Part shown: positions 45,046 to 54,919 of the stretch, one piece after another
Numbering within the stretch: the first letter of the stretch is position 1
Layout: each line of letters starts with the position of its first letter
Source: Allomyces arbusculus
Lineage: Eukaryota > Blastocladiomycota > Blastocladiomycetes > Blastocladiales > Blastocladiaceae
DNA length: 64,000 nucleotides
NCBI GenBank assembly: GCA_027604705.1
Contig: JADHYV010000091.1
Span: 302 to 64,301, forward strand
Reading direction: 5' to 3'
Translations under genes and position numbers: made by a program
Notes under the pieces: model-generated
Seen by the model: the letters and a program-made list of their open reading frames with translations, nothing else
Told to the model about the DNA's origin: nothing
Database searches by the model: none

Positions 45046-45731
45046 TCACCACGCGCCTGCACCCTTCTTCTTCTGCATCTTCTTGAGCTTGTACCACTGC
45101 TTGGTGCCCTTGGCCTTGTTCATGACAATCGACTTGGCCTGGTTCTTGAAGTAGGTGCGGCGCTCCGTGTCGGCGAGCAGCTCCTCGACCAGCGTGTTCT
45201 TACGCTCCTTGCGCGTCAAGCGCGACGAGTAGAACTCGTGCTTGCCCTCGACAATGCGGCCCACCTGGAAGAACTTGGGCAGGGCGGCGTTGGCCTTGGC
45301 GTCCTTCTTGTAGTGCCGCTTCGGGTCGAGCACGTGGCGGTTCTTGATCAGGAACAGGTCGCGCTGCAGCTCCGGCGTGATTTCCGTTGCGGGAAGGTTG
45401 AACCACTTGTCGCCAGCGGTCTCAATCGCGGCCTCGACGCGCGTCTCCTGCTTGGGCACGAGTTTGCGCTCGGCCGGAATGGCTATTATTGAAACGGTGC
45501 CACGGTTAGGCACGCTGAATCACGCGAAAAGGTGCTTGTCAACGTTGACGCACCTGGCAGGTCAGCGTCGGTCGGCTTGGCATTGGGTTGCACGGTCAAG
45601 GCATCGACGGGCAGGTGTGGGTCGAGTTTCAGAAACTTGACGTCGAGAATGTCGGCCTCCTTCCTAGGGCGCTGCGCGGCCTTGGCCTCGAGATTTGCCG
45701 TTGCTTGCTGGAGCAATGCGTCGAGATCCAT
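45046..45731 (-). CDS. FCF2: Pre-rRNA processing protein FCF2
   Basis: Nucleolar factor for early 35S pre-rRNA cleavages. Exons 45731..45554 and 45482..45046 give 204 aa. The Fcf2 domain is clear: KWFNLPATEITPELQRDLFL, KNRHVLDPKRHYKKD, PKFFQVGRIVEGKHEFYSSR, LTRKERKNTLVEELLADTE and KQWYKLKKMQKKKG at the end. The N-terminus (MDLDALLQQATANLEAKAAQ) is helical. The 71-bp intron is phase 1 with donor GTGCGT. Animal counterpart is the C-terminal part of DNTTIP2. Divergent from the PBN1 gene. Confidence 0.95.
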
Positions 45732-46139
45732 GGTGGTGTTGCTTGCGATCGGCTGTCGGTGTGCTGCGCGGCTGCGTGAGCGCGTCAGCTGGACAAATTC
45801 AGTGTTGATGCAGTCGTGTGAGATCACATGAAACGTTGGCTGGACCTGCTTTGCCGTTGCCATCGCCTCTTTCCCGTTAGCCTCGCCTTTTCGTTCTGAC
45901 CGCTCAACTGCCCAGCTCCCCAAGAGAAATCATGTCGTCATACTTTCCAGCAACCGCTCCCGCCGATTCCCCCATTCCCCGCCATCAACAGACCCGTGGC
46001 AGCTCGACACCGGTGGCAGGTTGCAGCAGTGATCTCCATCGACACTCGTGCCGCGACGGATCTATGAATCTCAAGCGCCTCGATGTGTACTTGCGCGAGT
46101 ACACAGGATTTAAGTAGCAATTTCCCAGCGACCACAAAA
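45732..46139. promoter_or_regulatory. Divergent intergenic region, FCF2/PBN1
   Basis: 408 bp between opposed starts. A small upstream open frame (45932-46117, plus) ends just before the PBN1 start and an ATG at 46083 is in frame with PBN1; both may be leader features. No other gene. Confidence 0.4.
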
Positions 46140-47758
46140 ATGACGACAGCAACAAGATCAAGGAAGCTCGCTATGATGCATTATCGAGCAGTATTTGCCG
46201 CGACGGTGGTTGCATTGCTCTTTACGACTGCTTCCGGCGCCGTCGTCGCGTCCACGTACCCCGTCGAGCGCCGTTTGATCGTTGGACCGTACGGCGCGCA
46301 CTCGACGCTCCGCGTTAGCGCAACGACGTCGCATATCGTTACGGAAATCGGTTCCGGCGACACCTCTCGCTCCGGACCCGTGCTATTCGCGTACCAGTTT
46401 GTCGAGACGGCTGCTACGTCGAATCTACTTCCAGACGATCCGCTTCCCGTCACAGACGTGGCTCGCGCGACGCTTCGGGTCAATATGGACGATTTAGCGT
46501 GCGCACGAGATCACCCGTCGGCACTCGTACCCTTGGGTTTTTTTGGGTCCTTGCAGGGAGGTGCGCACTTGCAGCTCGAAATGACGGCCGACGCGGTGCT
46601 GAGCTCTGAACATGTCGCACGAGCATGTGGGTGGGTGGTTCAGGCCATGATGTTGGGTGCGGAAGTGGACTGCGCAATGTTGGTTGGCGAGGTACCACCA
46701 AGTTCGTTGCAATTGTTGTCGCGAAGTAGATACTAATATCAGTTTGGTTGTTCCAATCGTAGATCCACCGTGCCGCTGTCGATGTCGATCAGCTCGCATT
46801 GGCCAGCGGCAGGCCGCCCGCTCACGACAACCATTCGCTTCGCAAGATTCTAATCCCGCTACCCACGGTCGTGCAGATCCCGACCGGAACGCCCCCGACC
46901 GTGTTCGACAGCAGCAAGGGACATGTGCACGAGCGCCCGTGCCGCTGGACCCGCACGGTCAACGCTACCGAGATTCGGGATACTGTGCACGGTCTCGTGC
47001 TCTCCACAACGCCGTCTTCCCCCGCTGACGGGCACGTCTCCGTCGCCGTGCTGCCACCGCACCCCGAAGTGCACCTCGTCGCTTCGGAACCGGTGCTGCA
47101 GCGAGTCAACCTGACCGCGCAAGTCCTGGACACGTCCATGCACCCAACGGTCCACCTGGTCGCGACCACCCCTACGCCTCCGGCGGACGGTGGCCTCTGG
47201 CGTGTAACGTGGTCGCTCCCACCGGGCGTGTTTCTCGACCCGTACCAGGTTGCCGGGCAATTGGCTGATCCCGTGGCCTGGCTGGAACACAAAACCGCGA
47301 CGCGCGGTGCGGCGCGGTGGGCATGGTACGTGGCAACGCCCGAGATAGAGCAGCACGTTCTCTCGTCCGCAGCGCGCGCATCGGTTTTGGTCGTAGACTG
47401 GCCCGGAGCATCGAGCGCGGCCGTCCCGATGTACATTCCGCTGCATGTGCGGTACGCGGCGCCCGTGTCCGGTGGAGGGCATTCGGATGTGGATCTCGGG
47501 CGTGCCGTGCTCGCGTGGGTCCCCGCTGGGTGCAACGACGGGGATTGGGCGGCGCTCGTTGGGGGTGAGTGCTCTCGCGTCGCGGCCGAAGCGAACACGG
47601 TCGTTCTGCGCGTCCCGCGCGGCGACCTGAATGACGCCAGGTGGGTCGAGACGGTCACGGTTGCCGTCATTAGTGCCGGCGCGTTGGCCACTGTGGTTGC
47701 TGCGGTGGCTTTGCGCAGGCTGCCGGCCGTGCTTGAGCACAAGTGCAAGCGCGAGTAG
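46140..47758 (+). CDS. PBN1: GPI mannosyltransferase I accessory subunit (PBN1/PIG-X)
   Basis: ER membrane protein that stabilises the first GPI mannosyltransferase (Gpi14/PIG-M). Exons 46140..46691 and 46763..47758 give 515 aa. The start lies before a signal sequence (MMHYRAVFAATVVALLFTTA); an in-frame ATG 57 bp upstream adds residues unlike a signal. The PIG-X domain is in the C-terminal half: VTWSLPPGVFLDPYQVAG, the diagnostic MYIPLHVRYAAPVSGGG, then VLAWVPAGC. The last 40 residues hold a membrane helix (VTVAVISAGALATVVAAVAL) and a short basic tail, giving a type I topology. The intron donor (GTACCA) was chosen to keep frame and is less certain. Confidence 0.85.
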
Positions 47759-48257
47759 GCGCCGTCGCCGCCGCCTCTCTCAGTCATGGACTGCGCTCTT
47801 GCCCGCTGCTCTCATTATCGGCAATCCTAGCGACCACGATCGCGCTTGTCGTCGGATCGTATGGATCATTTTTGTCCATTTCTTTTGGCAGCTCCAAAAG
47901 TGACCAATAAATCTTTCTGGGATGAAACAGAACTGGACATGACATCAGGAAGATGGGTCCACCTTCCCTGCGTGATTTGACGCCAAGAGACGCGCAAACG
48001 ACGCTCGCCACAGCCCGCGGCCAACTCCGACCAACCTGCAGAGCAGTGCATCTGCCGACGACCAGACCAGCCAGCTCAACGACGAACGACAAAGACAGCC
48101 AGCAGCGCGAGCCCAAGGACGACCCGACTTTGTGCACTCGACAGCGACGTGTCAAGTCTCGATTGTCTACCCGTCAGTTCAACTTGACGGTCTGCCGAGG
48201 CCGCGCATCAAGGAGATTGCCGTCGGCAACCCTGCCGCCGCTGCTACGATCACCACC
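47759..48257. other. Intergenic region PBN1 to the C1-DysF gene
   Basis: 499 bp; includes a possible polyadenylation region around 47900 (CAATAAATC). The second half is GC-rich promoter-like sequence. No gene seen. Confidence 0.55.
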
Positions 48258-50785
48258 ATGGCCACGATCCAGTCGCATCGGTTCAAGGTCAAGACGTATG
48301 CCGGCCCGGCATTTTGCGATGTCTGCCACAAGGTGATGTGGGGGCTCGTCCGGCAAGGCGTGTGCTGCCAAAGTGCGTGCATCACTTCGACGAAAGCGTC
48401 AGGGCCGCCGACTATGACCTGACCTCTTGCTGCCCACCACGGTAGAGTGCGGAACGGACGCGCATTTTAAGTGCATGGAATCGGCAGCACCGTGCACGGG
48501 TGAGAGACGGTCCAAGCGCTCGCGGTCGCGGTCGTCCTCGCGTCATCATAGCGCTGGTGCCGAGTCGAGTGCCGATGACGGAGCACGGTCGGACGCGGAC
48601 GGGCACGACGTTTACGACGCCGAGCACCTGCACGGCGACATGGAGCACTACGACGAGGTCATGCCCAACGTCGTGGCACTGGCCGCGGCATCTGCCAGCG
48701 ACACGGCTGATGGGTCCGGTTCGACGACGAGCCCGACCGCAGGAGACGATGCCGACGACCAGCGGCGCGGGCGCACGCCGCTCTCCTCGTCGGCACTGCA
48801 CGCGGACCGCGTGAGCAAGGTGCTGCAGGGAGTCGTGCCCGTGGCCGATACAGTGGCCACGATCCAAAAAGTGCAGCAGCGCAACAACACCGTCTCCGAG
48901 TCGACCAAGATGCTGACCGACAAGCCGACGACCGCCGACGCCGCGTCGACGAACACGCCCGCTCCCACCACCGGTGCTGATTCGGCGGCGCTGCCGAAGA
49001 AATCGTTCCGCGAAATGATCGACGACGTGATCGTGTCGACGTCGCGGCACGCGGCCGTCATGGAGCAGACGCCGCGCGAGCCGTCGCTCAGCCTGCTCTC
49101 GACCACGCCCAAGAACATGAACAAGTTTCAAAAGCGTGTCGGTGGAGTTCATGCGTTCCAGAACACGGTGCAGGACGTGTTTACGTGGCGCAACAAGACC
49201 ATGACGCTGCTCGTGCTCGCCGTGTTCACGCTCGTGTGCCTCTACCCGCGCGTGCTCGCTGTGGCGCCGCAGCTGCTCATCGTCTATGCCATGTCAGTCG
49301 GGTACTACGAGCACACCAAGGAGCGCGCCAAGCTCGAGCTCAAGGGCAAGACCGTCAAGCCGCGGGCGCCGCCCAAGATGGACGCCGACTTGGCGCCGAA
49401 ACTCTCGTCGGCTGAGCTGCGGGATAACTTGCAATTTGTGCAGAACTCGATGGGCATGTTTGTCGACATTTACGATGCCGTGATGCTTTTTACGCGCCAG
49501 TACGCCAACTGGGACCTGCCCGAGAACGCGACTGCGTTCTTGAAGCTCGTGGCCGCGTCGACGATTCCGGCGTTCTTGCTCGTCACGTTTGTGCCGTTGA
49601 ACCACATTATTCTCGTCGCCGGGTGGCTCGTGTTCCTCGGCAATACGCCGCTTGTCATTGCGATGCGCGAGACGCTTGCGCCCGTGGTCGCAGAAAAGAT
49701 GGCCGAAAAGTGGCAGCAGGCCAAGCAAGTGGCCCGCCAGTGGCCCGAGGTTATGAAGGTGAAGCCGCGCAAGCGCCGTGTCCGCCGCACCGGCGGCAGC
49801 GGTCGCGAGTCGGGGTCCGAGACGAACGGCAACGCTGCCGCCGGTGCCGCGTCGGGCAAAGTGGCGCCGTCGTCGGCGTCTGTTGCCGGCGCCAGCACCT
49901 CGTCGGCCGTTCCGCTCGACAATTCGGCGACGCAGGTCCCGGACGAGGGTCAATACATGGTATGCGACCGACCCGTCATTCATTTCCGTTTCTTGACACT
50001 TTGACTCACCGACGCGACGCGAATTTCAACAGGTCGCTATTTTCGAGAACCAACGCTGGTGGCTCGGTCTCGGGTTCCTCAACGCTCTCCTGTCGACGGA
50101 ACGCCCCGCGTGGTCCGACTACTCGGGTACAATCCCGCTCCCGCCCAAGACGACCTACGCGCCGCCGCCCGGATTCGACTTTGTCGAGGATGACTGGCAT
50201 GTTGACCGCACCTGGTCCGTGGCCACGCCGGACGTCGACGGTTGGGTCTACTCGGACCACCTATGGGGCTCGCCGCGGTCGTCGGGTGGCGTCGGGATGC
50301 TGACGCGCCGGCGTAAATGGGTGCGCCGCGTCGTGCGCCGCCCGGACCCGGCCGACCTCGAGGCCGCGCGCATGCTCTTGCAACGCGCCGGGTCGGTCGC
50401 GTCGATGAACATGTCTGGCAGTGCGACGGGGACCTTGGACCGTGCCGACACGGTGCCATCGTCGCCGGTCGTCACCGAGGCACCGCGCGGGCCGACGCTG
50501 CACGTTGGTGGGACCGAGCAGGACGTCGGCGCGGTGTTGCGCCAGCCGGCAGCGGGCAGTTCCGAGAACGGCGATTCTGACGACCACGCTGCCAACAACG
50601 ACGACGATGACGCCAACGAGGTCGAGTACATTTTGGAAATGGACGGCGAGGAGATTGTGCTCGAGGGGATCAAGTCGCTAGACATGGTCGACCTCGACAA
50701 GCTGCGCGACGTGGTGCGCAACCTGAAGCGGCAGTCGATTGCGCAGGGCGGTTCCGGCACGCTGCGCAAGGTGCGCGTCGAGTAG
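48258..50785 (+). CDS. C1 zinc finger plus Pex24/Pex30-type DysF membrane protein
   Basis: Exons 48258..48372, 48446..49959 and 50033..50785 give 793 aa. Residues 2-52 are a complete C1 (diacylglycerol/phorbol-ester-type) zinc finger: HRFKVKTYAGPAFCDVCHKV, then GLVRQGVCCQKCGTDAHFKC with the expected His/Cys spacing, created by the first splice. A Ser/Asp-rich linker follows. About 285-470 resembles the membrane region of Pex24/Pex30 proteins: WRNKTMTLLVLAVFTLVCLY, VAPQLLIVYAMSVGYYE, and a second pair TIPAFLLVTFVPLNHIILVA. The third exon opens a DysF domain (VAIFENQRWWLGLGFLNALL, RPAWSDYSGTIPLPPKTTYA, DFVEDDWHVDRTWSV). Likely shapes ER or peroxisome contact membranes; the C1 domain adds a possible lipid input. 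Confidence 0.88.
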
Positions 50786-51513
50786 TTGAGCAAGGAGCGC
50801 GTCGAGTTGTTGGGCAAGCCTGGACACGCTTGTAGGGTGCTTTTGATTCCAGCCGCGCACGGCAAGCTTTTCATCCGGCTCAATTCATTGTTTGTCGCCA
50901 GCGTTCTTGTCCCCTCCCACGTTTTTTTGGTCTTGGCTCGATGCTGTGAGGTGTCGTGTTGCTGTTGCACGAACAGGAACGAAGCGCAGGCGCATTTGTA
51001 GAATCGCGTCCAATACAGCGTCCAATACAGGTTTAGGCTCGGGACAGTCCATCTCAGCTCGCCGTCCTCGTCGTTCGCGCGCCGTCCTCCCCATCCTCAT
51101 GTGGCCGAGGAAGGCGCTGTGCAAGACAGCAACTGCATTGAGTCATCGCCAGCCTGCTAATGACGTGGACTAACTGAGGGCGACAACAGAATCTCCTGCC
51201 AGAAATCCCCTCTCCACTTCTCGCATTACCAGGCCCCAGCGCCCCACGATGCTTGTCAAAATCCAACTCTCGATTATGTAGGCGCGCGGCTATTTATCAA
51301 GGAGGACCCAGGACAACCGACAACAAGGCCTGTGACCAGGGGCTTCTCGTGACCCCGGTCGCGCGGCGTCCAAACACTGCCTGCCGCCACAATGAATTGT
51401 TCCAATTTTGATCCCCCGCTGCCGCTTTCGGCCTTCAGGGTCCCTTCGCCCTTGTTTCATCAATGCAACCGACCCCATCCAGCAGTGTCGTGTGCGCCGC
51501 TGGGTCCTTTGAC

Positions 51514-51573
51514 TGGTTGTTTCGAGCCTGGTTGTTTCGAGCCTGGTTGTTTCGAGCCTGGTTGTTTCGAGCC
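51514..51573. repeat. 15-bp tandem repeat, 4 perfect copies
   Basis: Unit TGGTTGTTTCGAGCC repeated four times without a change, about 330 bp upstream of the class 3 lipase start. Identity of copies indicates recent expansion. Confidence 0.92.
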
Positions 51574-51814
51574 CGGGTGACTCTTCAGCGCTCTTGGACG
51601 CGCGCACTTTCGATCCCTGTGCCGGGACAGGGGCGTGATTGCTCGACCCAGACGCGTGCCCACTTGCCCAGGAATGAATTGCTTGCAAAGTTATGCCGGC
51701 GGCGGGCGTCGAGAGGGCCGGCAGCTCTTGCCAACGACGACTCGGCTCGGTTTTCGTCGACCCCAACCGGCTTGCGGGTCCGGTGGACAAGATTGCGCAG
51801 CATTTGCGGGCTCC

Positions 51815-51821
51815 TATAAAA
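51815..51821 (+). promoter_or_regulatory. TATA box of the class 3 lipase gene
   Basis: TATAAAA, 91 bp upstream of the ATG at 51906. Most promoters in the window lack such a box, so this gene is probably inducible. Confidence 0.55.
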
Positions 51822-51905
51822 CGGTCGCGGCGCCCAGCACGGTGATAGTTGTTGCTTTCGATCCAACTGCAATAGACGAGGAGATTTCTCCGCTTGCCGA
51901 CCACG

Positions 51906-53094
51906 ATGCGCGCTTCTTTCCTGATCCTCTACCTCGCGGCGCTGCTCGCGCTGCTTGCACCATCGGCCACGATCGCGCTCACGACCAAGGCCGCGACCGC
52001 GACGGCGCAGCAGGAACTGCGCGATGCCGGGAAGCTGCTCGCACCGGAGCTCAAGAAGTTTGACTACGCCATTTTCGAAAAGGAGATGGGCGCGCGGCAG
52101 GCCAAGCAGCTGCATGTGATCATGACCATGGAGGCCGACGACGACGAGAAGGAGGCGCGGCTCAAGTCGGCGGCCGTGGCGACACCGAGTGCGGCCAGGA
52201 CGGTGACGGGGGCCGATTTGCAGGATATCAAGGACACGGCCATGTTTTCGGAAATTGCCTACTGTGGGTCGGCGACCACGCTGGCGACTTGGAGTTGCAG
52301 CGCCAAGACGTGCGGAAGGTATTGATGCGGTTCGCGGCAATCCAGTCTGCGCAACAGGGGACAGCATGACTGACGACAATTCCTCTACACCTTTGATTCA
52401 TAGCACCGCCGCCAAGGGAACGAGGTTGGTCCAGTACCTTGCCGGCAGGACCAACGCCGGCTACGTGGCCTACAACGCTGCGCGCAATACGGTCATGGTC
52501 GCGTTCCGCGGGTCGTCGAACGTGGCGAACTGGATCGATAACCTCGAGTTTGGCAAGATCACATATCCGTTCACGGTCCCGACCACGTTCAAGTCCAAGC
52601 CCAAGGTGCATAAGGGCTTTGTCGATGCCTACAACGAAGTCCGCCCGACCTTGTTGCAGGCGATCGCCACGGCTAAGTCACGGTACCCGACGGCCAAGAT
52701 CACGATCACAGGCCACTCGCTCGGCGGCGCCATTGCGACGCTGGCTGCGGCCGATCTCGCAGCGTCGGGTGAGGTCGCGGCGTCGCGCGTGCAGCTGACC
52801 GTGTTCAACTCGCCGCGTGTCGGTACGAGCGAATTTTCGGACCTCATCGGATCGTTGAACTTGGCGCACGTCGCGCGTTACGTCGAGGAGAACGACATTG
52901 TGTCGCACCTGCCGCCCACGTTCCTCGGGTTTGAGCACGTTGTTGGCGAAAAGTACCAGCGTTCCGGGACTGTGTATGCGTGCGTCGGTGCCGAGGATCA
53001 GAGTTGCTCGGACGCGCGTGTGCCGTTCACGTCGGTTTCCGCGCACCTCGCGTTCTTCGGGAAAAGTGGGTTCTTTGGCGGGAGCGGGTGCTAA
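51906..53094 (+). CDS. Secreted class 3 (fungal triacylglycerol) lipase
   Basis: Exons 51906..52318 and 52404..53094 give 367 aa. A signal peptide (MRASFLILYLAALLALLAPS) leads into a 100-residue helical pro-like region. The alpha/beta-hydrolase domain follows: FSEIAYCGSATTLATW, NTVMVAFRGSSNVANWIDNL, KVHKGFVDAYNEVRPTLLQA, the nucleophile elbow ITGHSLGGAIATLAA (Ser near residue 243), FNSPRVGTSEFSD, the Asp in VEENDIVSHLPP and the His in SVSAHLAFFG. The catalytic triad and the six cysteines fit the Rhizomucor-lipase/ferulate-esterase family. The 85-bp intron lies just before STAAKGTRLVQYL. Substrate (triglyceride or other ester) cannot be told from sequence. Confidence 0.94.
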
Positions 53095-53410
53095 AAACGA
53101 GAAAGACAGTCGCGCAGGGCGGCCAACTGTACATTGTGATAAATAGAACGTCAATGACCATATTTTTGCTACTTCCGCTTCTTGTTCGATCTCGATTGAA
53201 CAGGTTCGTTTGCGTGGGTATCGTTTGGAAGACTCAACTGGACCGTTGCACGGTTTCGACCTCGTCTCCGTCCACTTGTAATGCCATTGCCGTTCAGCAG
53301 CAAAAAAAATGGGTGGAGATGAACGAGTGGAGGCTGAAGTCATCAGGGACGCAAATAAACAGGGAGATAGGTGTACAAACTGGCTACATTATGGAGCAAG
53401 GGGCGACGAC
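53095..53410. other. Convergent intergenic region
   Basis: 316 bp between the stops of the class 3 lipase and the RWD gene. AT-richer stretch at 53130-53180 (GTGATAAATAGAACG) and an A-rich run near 53300; 3' ends. No gene. Confidence 0.6.
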
Positions 53411-54556
53411 CTAATCGCGATCCTTCATCAACATGGCAGCAACACCCGACTCTTCCTCTTCCAAGTTGAGATCGGCCAGCTGATCGAGCTCCTCTTCCGT
53501 GAACAGCGTCGGATCGACACTCTCGTCGTCTATCGGCGGTGAAAACAAAGGGAGCGTGAATGTGCTGGTCGGGTTCGCAGTCAACAAACTCTAACCATGT
53601 ACCGTCGCCCATGTACCCGGCATCGGACGTGACGAGCGTCTTGTCGGTCTCGAACAGCTGACGACCTGTAAGCCGCACACCGGCCGCACCACCGGCCCCA
53701 CGGCGACCACCCGTTCCGGATGCGGCCGCGTCCTCGGCGGCTTTTGCCTTGGCGGCCATTTCCTTGTCGAAACCAGCCTTCCAGGCCAGGAATCGTTCGC
53801 GCGTCACGGGCGTGCCGTGGAACTTGGCCTGGTCGGCAGCCTCCTCCCGTGCAATACGTTCGGCCTCAGCGGCATGGAACGCGTCCACTTTGGCGCGCGC
53901 GAGTTCGGCCATTTTCTCGCGCATTGCGGCCACAACTGCGTAGACGACCACCTCGCCGGCAAGCGATGCGGCTTGTTGATTGGCCTCGTCGAGCAGCGCG
54001 GCACCCTCGACGTCTTCGCTCATGTAGAGCGGGTTGTCCTCGTCGTCGTCGTCCTCGTCAGCGCCCTCATCGTAGTCACTATCGTCGTCCTCCTCGTCAT
54101 GGCTGTCGTCCGAGGGGAGCGTTGGCCGGTCGCGCGAAATGGAAAAAGTCGGGGCCGAGGTCGGGTAGTCCTCAGGGATCTCGACGGTCAAGTAGAGGCG
54201 CCCTACGGCATCATGATATGACGTCAACTGGAGAGCGAAATTGGGATGCGTCGTTGCGGTGGAGAGCAAGCAAGGCGGGGCGACCGTACAGGTGCGGCGA
54301 ATGTATTCCTCCTCGTGCGGCAGCAAGCCCGTGTAGGCGTCGTCGTCCGGGTGGACGAGCACGGCATAGTGACGGAAATTGTCGGACTCGAGCTCTGGCA
54401 ACGTGAAGACAAGCGGGCGGGTGGGTGATCGCGTCAGAGTTGGAGCAAGGGTGCGGATCGCCATAGGGTCGGCCGGTCCTTACCGATAAACTCCTCGAAG
54501 AAGATGCTCTTGAGCACGTCGACTTCGTTTTGCTGTTCCGTTTCGTAGTCGTCCAT
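53411..54556 (-). CDS. GIR2: RWD-domain protein GIR2/RWDD1 (DRG family regulator)
   Basis: Partner of the translational GTPase Rbg2/DRG2 and of Gcn1. Exons 54556..54484, 54394..53603 and 53529..53411 give 327 aa. Exon 1 starts the RWD domain (ETEQQNEVDVLKSIFFEEFI); after the intron it continues ELESDNFRHYAVLVHP, PNFALQLTSYHDAVGRLYLT and VEIPEDYPTSAPTFSIS. An Asp/Glu stretch interrupts the domain. The C-terminal DFRP part includes GTPVTRERFLAWKAGFDKEM, GVRLTGRQLFETDKTLVTSD and an acidic tail (FTEEELDQLADLNLEEEESG) recovered in exon 3. The gene is divergent from the ARMC2-like gene. Confidence 0.93.
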
Positions 54557-54919
54557 TTTGGTTCGGTTCGCTTCGAGTTCAATGGCTTGTGACACAGCGT
54601 TTGGTCGCGAGATCAGCGGCGAGGTCGAGTTCGGCGGCTTGGAGACGTGTTCACGGCGCGCTGTTGTTGCTGGATTGCCAAATGTTGCTACTTTTGCCTT
54701 GATCCAAACAGTGGCCGTGTCGACAAGATGAAATCGGATCGCGGCGGGTCCGCCGTCCGAGACTTGGAGAAATTTCGGCTGTAGCGTGTCACGTGTGACG
54801 GTGGAGGTCGCATTGCTCCTCTGCAAACGACTTCGTCGACGACGACTAGAGCAAGTATTTACCGCCACGCCAACGACGACGACACCAGACTTGCAGCAAT
54901 CCCCGGCGTCGATCTTGCC
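54557..54919. promoter_or_regulatory. Divergent intergenic region, GIR2/ARMC2-like
   Basis: 363 bp between opposed starts; no distinctive motif recognised. Probably a shared promoter. Confidence 0.35.

Larger units (their letters stand above)
50786..51905. other. Intergenic region upstream of the class 3 lipase
   Basis: 1.1 kb. Contains a 15-bp tandem repeat (51514-51573) and a TATA box (51815). A 204-codon minus-strand frame (51904..51290) passes through the repeat but has no domain and is treated as chance. Confidence 0.55.

Noticed and set aside
51290-51904. 204-codon minus-strand frame with four LETTR-like units
   Set aside because: The units only reflect the 15-bp tandem repeat; no domain, and the region carries the lipase promoter.
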